Assembly: GCF_963676685.1 (NCBI RefSeq)
Contig: NC_092355.1
Span: 78,025,176-78,089,175 of the forward strand
DNA: 64,000 nucleotides
Origin: Mytilus edulis
Taxonomy: Eukaryota; Mollusca; Bivalvia; Mytilida; Mytilidae
Direction of reading: 5' to 3'
Shown here: in pieces, positions 53,826 to 63,283 of the stretch
Position numbering within the stretch: position 1 is the stretch's first letter
How the letters are laid out: the number at the start of each line of letters is the position of its first letter
Made by a program: the position numbers and the translations under genes
Notes under the pieces: generated by a model
What the model saw: only the letters and a program-made list of their open reading frames with translations
Database searches by the model: none
What the model was told of the DNA's origin: nothing

Positions 53826-54137
53826 ATAAAATTATAATCCTGGTACTTTTGATAACTATTTACACCACTGGGTCGATGCCACTGCTGGTGGACGTTTCGT
53901 CCCCGAGGGTATCACCAGCCCAGTAGTCAGCACTTCGGTGTTGACATGAATATCAATTATATGGTCATGTTTATAAATTTTCTGTTTACAAAACTTTGAA
54001 TTTTTCGAAAAAACTAAGGATTTTCTTACCCCAGGAGTAGATTACCTTAGCCGTATTTGGCACAACTTTTTGGAATTTTGGATCCTCAATGCTCTTCAAC
54101 TTTGTATTTATTTGGCTTTTTAACTATTTTGATCTGA

Positions 54138-54181
54138 GCGTCACTGATGAGTCTTATTTAGACGAAACGCGCGTCTGGCGT
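54138..54181 (+). ncRNA. Hammerhead ribozyme, copy 7
   Basis: Identical core and stems; predicted cleavage after 54175. It lies in the truncated last unit. Confidence 0.85.
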
Positions 54182-55032
54182 ATAAAATTATAATCCTGGT
54201 ACTTTTGATAACTATTATTATAGATAGAGATAAACTGTAAACAGCAATAATGTTTAGCAAAGTAGGATTTACAAATAAGTCAACATGACCGAAATGGTCA
54301 GTTGACCCCTTTAGGAGTTATTGCCCTTTATAGTCAATTTTTAACCATTTTTCGTAAATCTTAGTTATCTTTTACAAAAATCTTCTCCTCTGAAACTACT
54401 TGGCCAAATTAATCCAAACTTGGCAACAATCATCTTTGGGGTATCTAGTTTTAAAAATGTGTCCAGTGACTGGACCATCAAATCAAGATGGCCGCCACAG
54501 CTAAAATAGAACATAGGGGTAAAAGGCAGTTTTTGGCTTATACCTCAAAAACCAAAGCATTTAGAGCAAATCTGACAGGTGGTAAAACTGTTTATCAGAT
54601 GAAGATCTATCTGCCCTGTAATTTTCAGATGAATCTGACAACCCATTGTTGGGTTGCTGCCCCTGAATTGGTAATTTTAAGGAAATTTTGCTGTTTTTGG
54701 TTATTATCTTGAATATTATTATAGATACAGATAAACTGTAAACAGCAATTATGTTCAGCAAAGTAAGATTTACAAATAAGTCAACCTGACCGAAATGGTC
54801 AATTGACCCCCTAAGGAGTTATTGTCCTTTATAGTCAATTTTTAACAATTTTCATAAAATTTGTAAATTTTTATTAACATTTTCCACTGCAGCAAGACTG
54901 TTTAGTAAAGTAAGATTTACAAACACTTCACCATCACCAAAACACAATTTTGTCATGAATCCATCTGCTTCCTTTGTTTGATATTCACATAGACCAAGGT
55001 GAGCGACACAGGCTCTTTGGAGCCTCTAGTTT

Positions 55033-55551
55033 CATCTGGTGTCAGTAAAGTACTACAAATTGATCAAAAGTGCAGTCATGGTCATTTAACTGTGTTTATT
55101 TACATCAGTTAATAAATTTAAGATATAAAATTTCATTTGGAATAATAAATGGTACTTTTGTGAGTTTCTGTAGTGTTTACATTAGGCTATGCTATCTGCC
55201 AAGTACATATTATGACGCAATGATATAAGGGGTAAAAATCAAATAATTTCATTAAATCTGCATGACAAAATTTGTTTGGGGGGAGTAAACAACCTATGTT
55301 TCAATGTTTAACACCACAGAATAACTTTCTGTGCATTTATAACATTATTTAGGACATTTTTTATATAAAAGCAGATTGTCAGGGTGGGAAAAGCTAAAAA
55401 TAGCACAAACTCAAAATTTGCAATATGTGACATTTTGCTACCAAAAAGATTGAAATGTTGCTACTATTATCTCAAATGATCAGTTAAGACAAAAAAAAAA
55501 CAATTGTTTTCTGATTTTGATGTTTCACCGCATTTTGCTTAAAGGTGTCAG
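55033..55551. other. Intergenic DNA, no gene seen
   Basis: AT-rich sequence between the 501-bp element and the second 472-bp-type MITE. Confidence 0.4.
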
Positions 55552-56014
55552 ACCACCAATTAAAAGTCCCTATCTGTACAACCAAATTTTGCAATTTTCA
55601 TAGCTTTCTAAATTTTTTATCTCAAGTTTAACCTCTTACAAACCAGGTATGTCCTGAATCGTACAGATATCACCTTTCGTCATGCCAATTTTCAGCATAC
55701 CTTTAAAGCCATATAAGAAAGAAGAGACCTTCTGAATGGATGTACCACTAAAAATAACCCCTGGTTTTCTTGGAATCTTAAATTAGTATACTATGGAGCG
55801 CATTAATCCTCAATTTTTAATGTCAACTCATAGAAAAGTAAATTTGGGCTCAAAATGGTCTTAATATATTTTTCTTTCACCAAAAGTTTCATTTCTGCAA
55901 ATTTGTTGGGTAGTTTAAGTAAACAATGACATCAAATGCACTATTTTTTGTCCGAGTAGGCCTACTTTCACATACGTTCTAAATTTGAGGGAGTAATTGG
56001 TGGTGTGACACCTT
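55552..56014. mobile_element. 472-bp-type MITE, copy 2
   Basis: Same ends as copy 1 (AAGGTGTCAGACCACCAATT, GGTGGTGTGACACCTT), flanked by TA on each side here, which suggests TA duplication. Confidence 0.8.
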
Positions 56015-56045
56015 TAGTTTGAACTTCGATTATTTGTATTTTGTA

Positions 56046-56270
56046 GATCCTTGTCCAGTCAATGTGATCCTTGTCCAGTCAATGTGATCCTTGTCCAGTC
56101 AATGTGATCCTTGTCCAGTCAATGTGATCCTTGTCCAGTCAATGTGATCCTTGTCCATGCAGTCAATGTGATCCTTGTCCATGCAGTCAATGTGATCCTT
56201 GTCCAGTCAATGTGATACTTGTCCAGTCAATGAGATCCTTGTCCAGTCAATGTGATCCTTGTCCAGTCAA
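56046..56270. repeat. 20-bp minisatellite, 11 units
   Basis: GATCCTTGTCCAGTCAATGT repeats head to tail; units 6 and 7 are 24 bp long with a small ATGC insertion. Confidence 0.95.
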
Positions 56271-56329
56271 GTTATTATAGGTAAGTGTACATTATATGTG
56301 AACTATATAGGATCATATTACTAAGTGAG

Positions 56330-57055
56330 ATATATGTCAATGAGACAGCAACCCAACAAAGTAAGAATGGTGATGTATACAGGTCAATATATAGTCAACA
56401 AATCAAAAATAACCTCATATGACAAGGTCTTTATTTTAATGAAGGTTTATGACCATAAAAGGAAGGTTGGGTTTGATTTTGGGAGTTTTGGTCCCAACAG
56501 TTTAGGAATTAGGGGCCCAAAGGGTCCAAAATTTAACTTTGTTTGATTTCATCAAAAATTGAATAATTGGGGTTATTTGATATGCCGAATCTAACTGTGT
56601 ATGTAGATTCTTAATTTTTGGTCCAGTTTTCAAATTGGTCTACATTAAGGTCCAAAGGGTCCAAAATTAAACTTAGTTCGATTTTAACAAAAAATGAATC
56701 CTTGGGGTTCTTTGATATGCTGAATCTAAAAATGTACTTAGATTTTTGATTATTGGACCAGTTTTCAAGTTGGTCCAAATCAGGGTCCAAAATTAAACTT
56801 TGTTTGATTTCATCAAAAATTGAATAATTGGGGTTCTTTGATATGTCAAATCTAACTGTGTATGTAGATTCTTAATTTTTGGTCCCATTTTCAAATTGGT
56901 CTACATTAAAGTCCAAAGGGTCCAAAATTAAACTAAGTTTGATTTTAACAAAAATTGAATTCTTGGGCTTTTTTGATATGCTGAATCTAAACATGTACTT
57001 TGAATTTTGATTATGGGCCAGTTTTCAAGTTGGTTCAAATCAGGATCCAAAATTA
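56330..57055. repeat. Bivalve repeat with GGGTCCAAAATTAAACTT units
   Basis: Opens with GTCAATGAGACAGCAACCCA. Then ~130-bp alternating segments repeat (TTCTTAATTTTTGGTCC; TTGATATGCTGAATCTAA). It is non-coding; the frame 56325-56546 is part of it. Confidence 0.7.
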
Positions 57056-57275
57056 TTATATTAAGTATTGTGCAATAGCAAGAAATTTTCAATTGCACAG
57101 TATTCAGCAATAGCAAGAAATCTTCAATTGCACAGTATTGCGCAATAGCACGAAATCTTCAATTGCACAGTATTGTGCAATAGCAAATATTTTCAATTGC
57201 ACAGTATTGTGCAATAGCAAGAAATATCTAATTGCACAATATTATGCAATAGCAAGAAATTTTCAATTGGAGTTA
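57056..57275. repeat. ~36-bp minisatellite with a hairpin in each unit
   Basis: About six units of TATTGTGCAATAGCAAGAAA plus TTTTCAATTGCACAG. GTGCAAT and ATTGCAC form a 7-bp stem in each unit. Confidence 0.85.
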
Positions 57276-58589
57276 TCTTTCTTTGTCCAAAATAGTAGTT
57301 GAATCAACTTAAATCATTGTTTTATACAATATACAATGTATATTCACTTTTACTACCAACTGATAAATTAAAACAATCTTTACCATTCAGTGATAACAAG
57401 CACTTTATTTTACATTTTAATATTTTATGATGTATTTAAATGAGTAGTTATTGTTGCAAACTCCATTAGAAATTTGAATTGAGATTAGTTTTGGGAAGAG
57501 GGAAAGGGGGATGTGAAAAAAATGGGGGGGGGGGGGGGGTAAATTTTTCTCATTTCAGATTTCATAAATAAAAAGAAAATTTCTTCAAACATTTTTTTGA
57601 GAGGATTAATATTCAACAGCATAGTTAATTGCTCAAAGGCAAAAAAAAAAAAAAATATTTAAAGTTCATTAGACCACATTCATTCTGTGTCAGAAACCTA
57701 TGCTGTGTCAACTATTTAATCACAATCCAAATTTAGAGCTGAATCCATTTCACGGTCCACTGAACATAGAAAATGTGTCTGCTCCACTTCAGGTTAAAGC
57801 TTTTTGTCAAGCTATTTTTTGATGAAGTTGAAGTCCTATCAACTTGAAACTTCTTACACATGTTCCCTATGAGTTTTGACCCCAATTTCACAGTCCACTG
57901 AACATAGAAAATGATAGTGTTAGTGGGGCATCCATGTACTATCATGACTATGGACACATTCTTGTAGTTTCTGTTGTGCATTGTACAAAGAAAATTTTCA
58001 TGAAAGTTTTCTTGGCTTTAATTTATAATTAATGATTTAAGGGAATGATCATTTATGCCTCAGTGAATATGTTGCCTCAATAGGCCAGTTCCGGGATACG
58101 GTAGTTAGTTGAATCTGTCATATGACTTCCATCAACACATAACTAAAATGTAGGCATCGTCACTTCTAACACATGTTGAGCGAACGGGTGAAAAAGTTTG
58201 ATCGTATATTGCACAAAATATTTGGAAAATTAAAATTTAATAAGTTGGTGACCCTCCCTTAAGTGGTATGGGAATTAAGATTGCGTACTTACGGAAAATA
58301 AATTGTTTCTAAACTACTCTGCAGAATGACGATTCTGAAAATGCTTGAAACTTTAATAGAGCAGGGATACAGGCCCACCTTCTATCTGGTAAATGATGTC
58401 ACAAAAGGGTGCGAAATTGAGGATATTTTCCGGTGAAAGACATGATTCCAGAAATGGCCTATCACTTGCATGCAGCGACACAAGTCTATTTGTCTAGTTT
58501 GAAGTTACCTAAGGAGGTGTGGTATGATAAACAATGATACAATTATTCCTAGACCATAGGACAAAGATATAAACAATTACAGGTCGTCC
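57276..58589. other. Intergenic DNA, no gene seen
   Basis: Contains a poly-G run (57525-57539), a poly-A run (57642-57655), and two copies of TCCACTGAACATAGAAAATG (57757, 57894). No gene recognised. Confidence 0.4.
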
Positions 58590-58808
58590 AATAGCCTTCA
58601 ACAATGAGCAAAAGCCAAAACCCATACCATATAATCATCTATAAAAAGACATGGTATGATAAAATGTGAAACATTTCAAAAGAAAACATCAACAGCCTAC
58701 TTTGTACTACAACAATGAAGGAAAAACAAATATGGTACACAGCTTCTAACTACATCCACTACGTTATAGGTCCTGGCTGTGGACAGGCACATACAGAATA
58801 AAAAATGA
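58590..58808. repeat. Dispersed bivalve repeat, copy 2
   Basis: CCTTCAACAATGAGCAAAAG and TGTGGACAGGCACATACA match the family at 313-540, in the same orientation. It lies just upstream of the ankyrin gene's first visible exon. Confidence 0.7.
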
Positions 58809-58929
58809 TTGAATTTAATGTGACTGGAATAGTTGATCATAGACAGTGTTTTGAAAAGCTGCAATATGATATTTAATATTGTTCTTTATGTGTGTCTTAA
58901 TGCTGGTAAATAAAACTTGAAATTTTTAG

Positions 58930-59012
58930 ATCTGGGAAAGTGCAATACATGTTCTGGTGTTTGATGGAAAGAGTCACATCCTGCTTGTAGAATACATTTG
59001 TACCTCATTCAG
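58930..59012 (+). other. Possible 5' UTR exon of the ankyrin-repeat gene
   Basis: Bounded by AATTTTTAG on the left and CAG-GTATGTGA on the right, an acceptable acceptor/donor pair 237 bp before the ATG exon. It holds a short upstream frame (ATGTTCTGG to TAG). No homology supports it; it is called on splice signals only. Confidence 0.35.
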
Positions 59013-59249
59013 GTATGTGATTAGATTTTTAAGGTTTTGAGTTCAGTTCATTAACTTTAAATAGTGCAGAAAAGTTGAGATAAATCACTGTTTCAATGCT
59101 ATTATATATTATTTGAATGAAATAAGAAGATAGAAATATTAGGTCAGTATTTTTTAGTGATCATGTTTTTTTCAATTGACAATAACACAAATACCTCAAT
59201 TAAAACTCAACAGTATATATTAAATATAACTTTACTTTTCTATTTTTAG

Positions 59250-59273
59250 GCTATAATGGACAGTTGGAATGAG
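59250..59273 (+). CDS. First coding exon of an ankyrin-repeat protein
   Basis: A 24-nt exon between CTATTTTTAG and GTAAGAT. ATG at 59256 gives MDSWNE and leaves phase 0. Joined to the exon at 62093 it reads MDSWNE-KLTTAARDGD, which is how many ankyrin proteins begin: a short lead, then the LxxAAxxGD helix of the first repeat. The fit of phase, splice sites and protein sense is the evidence. The gene runs rightwards out of the window. Confidence 0.65.
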
Positions 59274-59825
59274 GTAAGATTTACTTAATAGTCTTCTTGT
59301 CATTTGTAGTTTTGTTCCCCATTAGTGTACAATTAGATACAAGTAAAAACTAGTAGAATTCTAAGTGAACTACCAAACTAATTCCAAAAACAAAAAAATA
59401 CAAAACTGGGACAAAGCAAGGTGGAAGGTGAAAAAAAGATTCTAAAAGTGAGTGGTGGGAGATAGTGTGTTATTTATGTAGTACCTTCATAATCCTTGTT
59501 TATTTGTAACTCTAAGTAGGTCTGTAGAGTTATTTGAAAAAAATATTGGGACAATTTTTCTACATAAAAAAAAATAATACAGAAGTTATCTCCCCTTGCC
59601 ATTGTTAAGTTCATGTGAGTTGAATAAGACCAATCTATTTTATGGTATAAAGAGCCGACTGATACAACATACTTTTTTTCTTGTTAGGTTACATTCTCAT
59701 TGCTTTATTATATCCCACATCTACATTTATTCAGTCTACATACATTTATATATGTATCTCTTTATGTAAGTTAATAGAGAGATTTCTACTAGCTGATATA
59801 AAAAAGGATGAGTCAGTACCAAGGG

Positions 59826-60115
59826 GCAATTAGAGGACTAAGTGAATGAAAAACAATTACATGTCTTCAAAAGGCAATTAAAGGACTAAGTGAATGAAAC
59901 ACAATTACATGTCTTCAAAAGGCAATTAAAGGACTAAGTGAATGAAACACAATTACATGTCTTCAAAAGGCAATCAAAAGACTAAGTGAATGAAACACAA
60001 TTGCATGTCTTCAAAAGGCAATTAAAGGACTAAGTGAATGAAACACAACTACATGTCTCCAAAAGGACAAAAGTAGGGGCAACTAAAGGACTAAGTGTAC
60101 TACATGTCTTTAAAA
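59826..60115. repeat. 48-bp minisatellite in the ankyrin gene intron
   Basis: About six units of AGGCAATTAAAGGACTAAGT plus GAATGAAACACAATTACATG and TCTTCAAA, decaying at the right end. Confidence 0.9.
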
Positions 60116-60224
60116 GGACAAAGGTCAAAGTCCAGAAAACACTACAAGAAAGAAAAATCAAGGATATGCCAAATCTAGTTCATGATTCTATAAAAAAATA
60201 ATTTTTTGAAGGTTAACAATTTTT

Positions 60225-60330
60225 GTCGAGCCTGCGACTTAAGTCGCAGAAAGCTCGACATAGGGATATTGATCCGACGGCGGCTTATGTCTTAAAAGCT
60301 TCATATTTTAGAAGGTTGAAGACCTGGATG
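60225..60330. repeat. Start of a dispersed bivalve element
   Basis: GTCGAGCCTGCGACTTAAGT and CGCAGAAAGCTCGACATAGG form a hairpin-like terminus that I recognise from a common bivalve repeat; GGAAGACCTGGATGCTTC-like sequence follows. The matching 3' end is at 61600-61895. Confidence 0.65.
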
Positions 60331-61599
60331 CTTCATACTTTGTATATAGATGCCTAATGTTAGTGTTGGATAATCAGTTGAAATTACCAACCGATTATCT
60401 ATTACAATCGGTGACAGCAACCAACCGACTATCGGTTATAATTGGATCATAATACCTTGCCCTTTTTTTTAAAGGAAATCATGTATTTAGTCTCATTGTA
60501 CATGTCTTATGTGTACATTCAATATCATTGCAGAGTTTATATATTCATATTTGATCTTTTGTTTCCTTTTCATATTCTTGTGAACTAAATTATAATCCTG
60601 GTACCTTTGATAATTATCTATTCAGCAGTTAAAACAATGAATTGTCTTGATAAGAATCAAGATCCATATTGAACATATTTTATCTCATAATTACAACATT
60701 TATTACCAACAGTGACACTAACTTTTCTAAATTTCAATGCTGTAACTCACAAAACAATTTCAATAACATAGCTGTATGAACATTTGAATGCTTCTAATTA
60801 GGAAAAGATATATAAAGTTTTGAATTTTTAGAAATTTAAAATTAACACAAAAAAATAAAATAATGCATTTGCATTATAAGATATACAGTATACAAAGGGT
60901 ATTAAGCCATTGTCTGTTAATTCGCGAAGAACGCTTTTTTTCACTCTTGTGATCATTAATTTCTGTCAATTGTGTCAGTCGTACTTCTGAACTTATAATT
61001 GTAAGAATGCGGAATTATTACATAGTTGAACCGTATCCGATTCGTGATTCTTTTATTTTTATAAATGGCGGACAAATTTCGGAAAATTTACAACAATAAA
61101 CGATGTTTGGCAAACAATTTGGAAAGGAATATGACGTTTTTGATGCAACACATGGATAAACATTTCTAAAAGGCAATTTGCAACACGTTCTAATGAAGCA
61201 ACGAAATTATTTTGTCTAAACTCAGAATGATTTGTACCGCTCTCAAGTAACAAGTACCGGTAATGAAAGAAAGTATTTCATACAAAGTTATTAATGTTAA
61301 ATAACCTTCCATCAATCTGCAAATGCTTTTGTCACGTTTATAAAGAAGGAAATTGGTTTATTCTTTAATTATTGGATGTTTGACATTGTTACTGTCATCG
61401 ACTGGTTAATATTGTTTGACTGCGCATATAAAATGCAAACCGTAAAACAGACCGGAAGTTGACAAGCTAAAGGTCCGGAAACTTAAAACGACAATCGATT
61501 GAACAAAATCCCAATGGATTATCGACATCGCAAGGCCCAACCAACTGATTTCCGACTTATTCCGATCATCGGAACAACACTATCAATCGCACAGGTTTT
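60331..61599. other. Intronic DNA of the ankyrin gene
   Basis: No exon recognised. AAATTATAATCCTGGTACCT (60588) is a scrap of the retrozyme unit's 3' part without its ribozyme. Confidence 0.4.
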
Positions 61600-61895
61600 A
61601 TTTGACCTTGACCTCATTTTCACGGTTCATTGCTTAGTGTTAAGTTTTTGTGTTTTGGTCTGGTTTTCTTGGGACTATAACCAATAGGTCAACTATATCT
61701 GTTGTTTGGAAGAATTGTTAGCTGTACATGCCTTGACCTCATTTTCATGGTTCATTGGTCAATGTTTAGTTTTCTTGGTTCGTGTTAAGTTTATGTGACA
61801 GTTGTGATAAAGCTTTTTATTTAGGACTATCAACATAATATCAATGATTAGTAAAGAAGGCGAGACATTTCAGTGTGTGCACTCTTGGTGTTTTT
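61600..61895. repeat. 3' part of the dispersed bivalve element
   Basis: Repeats GACCTCATTTTCACGGTTCA and GACCTCATTTTCATGGTTCA about 130 bp apart and ends AAGAAGGCGAGACATTTCAG. Inverted relatives lie at about 33880-34200. Confidence 0.65.
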
Positions 61896-61970
61896 CTTGA
61901 TAATATAAAATGCAAATTCCCAACAATTATATGATATTTAAAGAATTCCTCTCTGTCTGTTTTTTGACAG

Positions 61971-62065
61971 AAACTTACTACAGCTGCTGGGAATAGAGAT
62001 ATACATTTTGTAGAAGCCTTAAAATTATGTCTACAGAATGGTGCAGACATTGATTATCAAGATTA
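61971..62065 (+). pseudogene. Decayed duplicate of the ankyrin exon
   Basis: It follows a good acceptor (TTTTTTGACAG) and reads KLTTAAGNRDIHFVEALKLC, then LQNGADIDYQD and TAA. It aligns with the exon at 62093 except for an in-frame 12-nt expansion, and it has lost the GTAAGT donor through a small insertion (CAAGATTAATTGTAATT). The in-frame stop means inclusion would end the protein, so it is either dead or a poison exon. Confidence 0.6.
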
Positions 62066-62092
62066 ATTGTAATTTCTATGTTATACTTACAG

Positions 62093-62176
62093 AAACTAAC
62101 TACAGCTGCTAGGGATGGAGATATAGAAGCCTTAAAATTAAGCCTACAGAATGGTGCAGACATTGATTATCGAGTT
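62093..62176 (+). CDS. Second coding exon of an ankyrin-repeat protein
   Basis: An 84-nt exon in phase 0 between ATACTTACAG and GTAAGT. It encodes KLTTAARDGDIEALKLSLQN followed by GADIDYRV: the first ankyrin repeat with its AA-x-GD turn, paired helices and the GADID hairpin tip. Ankyrin repeats mediate protein binding. What the full protein is (a kinase, channel, death-domain or plain ankyrin protein) cannot be told because the rest lies outside the window. The nearly identical exon 28 bp upstream shows a recent tandem exon duplication. Confidence 0.75.
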
Positions 62177-62182
62177 GTAAGT

Positions 62183-62299
62183 AAAATAGTCACATTCAAA
62201 ACTACCTTATTTTAATAATTCATAGAAAAATCATTTGAAGATACAGCATTTTATGGTACATGAAGAAAAAAAAGACACAAAACTACATGTAACTTAAAA
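62183..62299 (+). other. Start of the third visible intron
   Basis: Begins with GTAAGT at 62177; no further exon is recognised before 64000. Confidence 0.4.
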
Positions 62300-62870
62300 T
62301 TAAAGCACAGTGAAACAGTGAAAACTACAAGTAACTTCAAAATGTTGAATATTGTACATAAACACACGACAACAATTTACTTTAGAACTATAATAACAGA
62401 AGTATAAAAAATAAAAAACAAGTTGCTTCAGAACATAACAGATTGTACATAAGCAGTATAAAACAAACAAAGTTCTAAAAATTACTTCAGAACAGAACAA
62501 ATTGTACATAAGAAATATAAAACACACAACTATAAATTACTTCAGAACATAACAGATTGTACATTAGCGGTATAAAACACATAACAAGTTACATCAGAAC
62601 ATAACAGATTGTACATAAGCAGTATAAAACACTCAACCACAGGTTACTTCAGAACATAACAGATTGTACATCAGCAGTATAAAATATACAACTGCAAGTT
62701 ACCTTAGAACATAACAGATTGTACACAAGCAGTATAAAACACATAACAACAAGTTACTTCAGAACATAACAGATTGTACACCAGCAGTATAAAACACACA
62801 ACTACATGTTACTCCAGAACATAACAGATTGTACATTAGCAGTATAAAACTACAAGTTACTTCTGAAATA
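62300..62870. repeat. ~59-bp minisatellite, about nine units
   Basis: Units of TTACTTCAGAACATAACAGA, TTGTACATAAGCAGTATAAA and ACACACAACTACAAG with moderate divergence, inside the ankyrin gene intron. Confidence 0.9.
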
Positions 62871-63043
62871 ATATAATAATATTTATCGCTATTTTGTGCA
62901 TTTTTCCTTTGATATTTTTTTGTGATAATTTTCATACCATGCTACTCACTTGAGATGGAAATGTATTGCTAGAAACTAAGGAGCCACGTGGCGTTGCTAA
63001 TGAAATTGACATGAAATTGACAACGTTGTCATAGGTAAAATAG

Positions 63044-63158
63044 CGATAAACAGATTATCATTGGTCATCTCAACTCGATTGCTTTTCTCGCTTTCGCCGT
63101 GACTGGCTCAAGCAAGAAAATTAATGTTGTTGAGATAACCAACGATAATCTATAAATC
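63044..63158. repeat. Fold-back with ~30-bp arms
   Basis: CAGATTATCATTGGTCATCT on the left pairs with AGATAACCAACGATAATCTA on the right with a few mismatches, and both arms end at CTCAAC/GTTGAG. The loop holds GCTTTTCTCGCTTTCGCC. It is probably a small MITE. Confidence 0.65.
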
Positions 63159-63229
63159 TGTATGGAAACTGATATTTATATCATAATACTGAATTCGATA
63201 TAAAATCAAAATCTGTTTTTAATTTAACA

Positions 63230-63283
63230 GTTTTAATGAGAGAGAAAAAATGCATAAAGGTATTTTTTTTCTCTCGTTAATTG
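63230..63283. repeat. Hairpin of AATGAGAGAGAAAAAATG type
   Basis: AATGAGAGAGAAAAAA and TTTTTTTTCTCTCGTTAA flank an 11-nt loop. Confidence 0.6.

Larger units (their letters stand above)
51773..54213 (+). mobile_element. Hammerhead-ribozyme retrozyme array, 7 copies at 356 bp
   Basis: Seven near-identical units start at 51773, 52129, 52485, 52841, 53197, 53553 and 53909; the last lacks its final ~51 bp. One difference is a changed CCCCAAGTGTAG in unit 3. Each unit contains a full hammerhead core. Tandem, ribozyme-bearing non-coding monomers of this size are the form of retrozymes and of Penelope-type long repeats in animals: transcripts self-cleave into monomers that circularise and are reinserted. 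The array lies inside a 501-bp repeat unit, and removing it restores the unit. Confidence 0.85.
49838..55032. repeat. Bivalve repeat element with 501-bp internal units
   Basis: It begins with a hairpin (GCTCACCTGGCCCGAAGGGC, then CAAGTGAGC) and ends with GACCAAGGTGAGCGACACAG and CTCTTTGGAGCC. Inside, TCTTCTCCTCTGAAAC marks units at 49933, 50434, 50936, 51437 and, after an insertion, 54381, a period of 501 bp. Each unit holds AAGATGGCCGCCAC. The fourth unit is interrupted at 51773-54213. No protein is encoded; short frames such as 50473-50673 only reflect the repeat. Confidence 0.85.

Noticed and set aside
60588-60625. AAATTATAATCCTGGTACCT considered as an eighth retrozyme copy.
   Set aside because: Only the short 3' part of the unit is present; the hammerhead core is missing.
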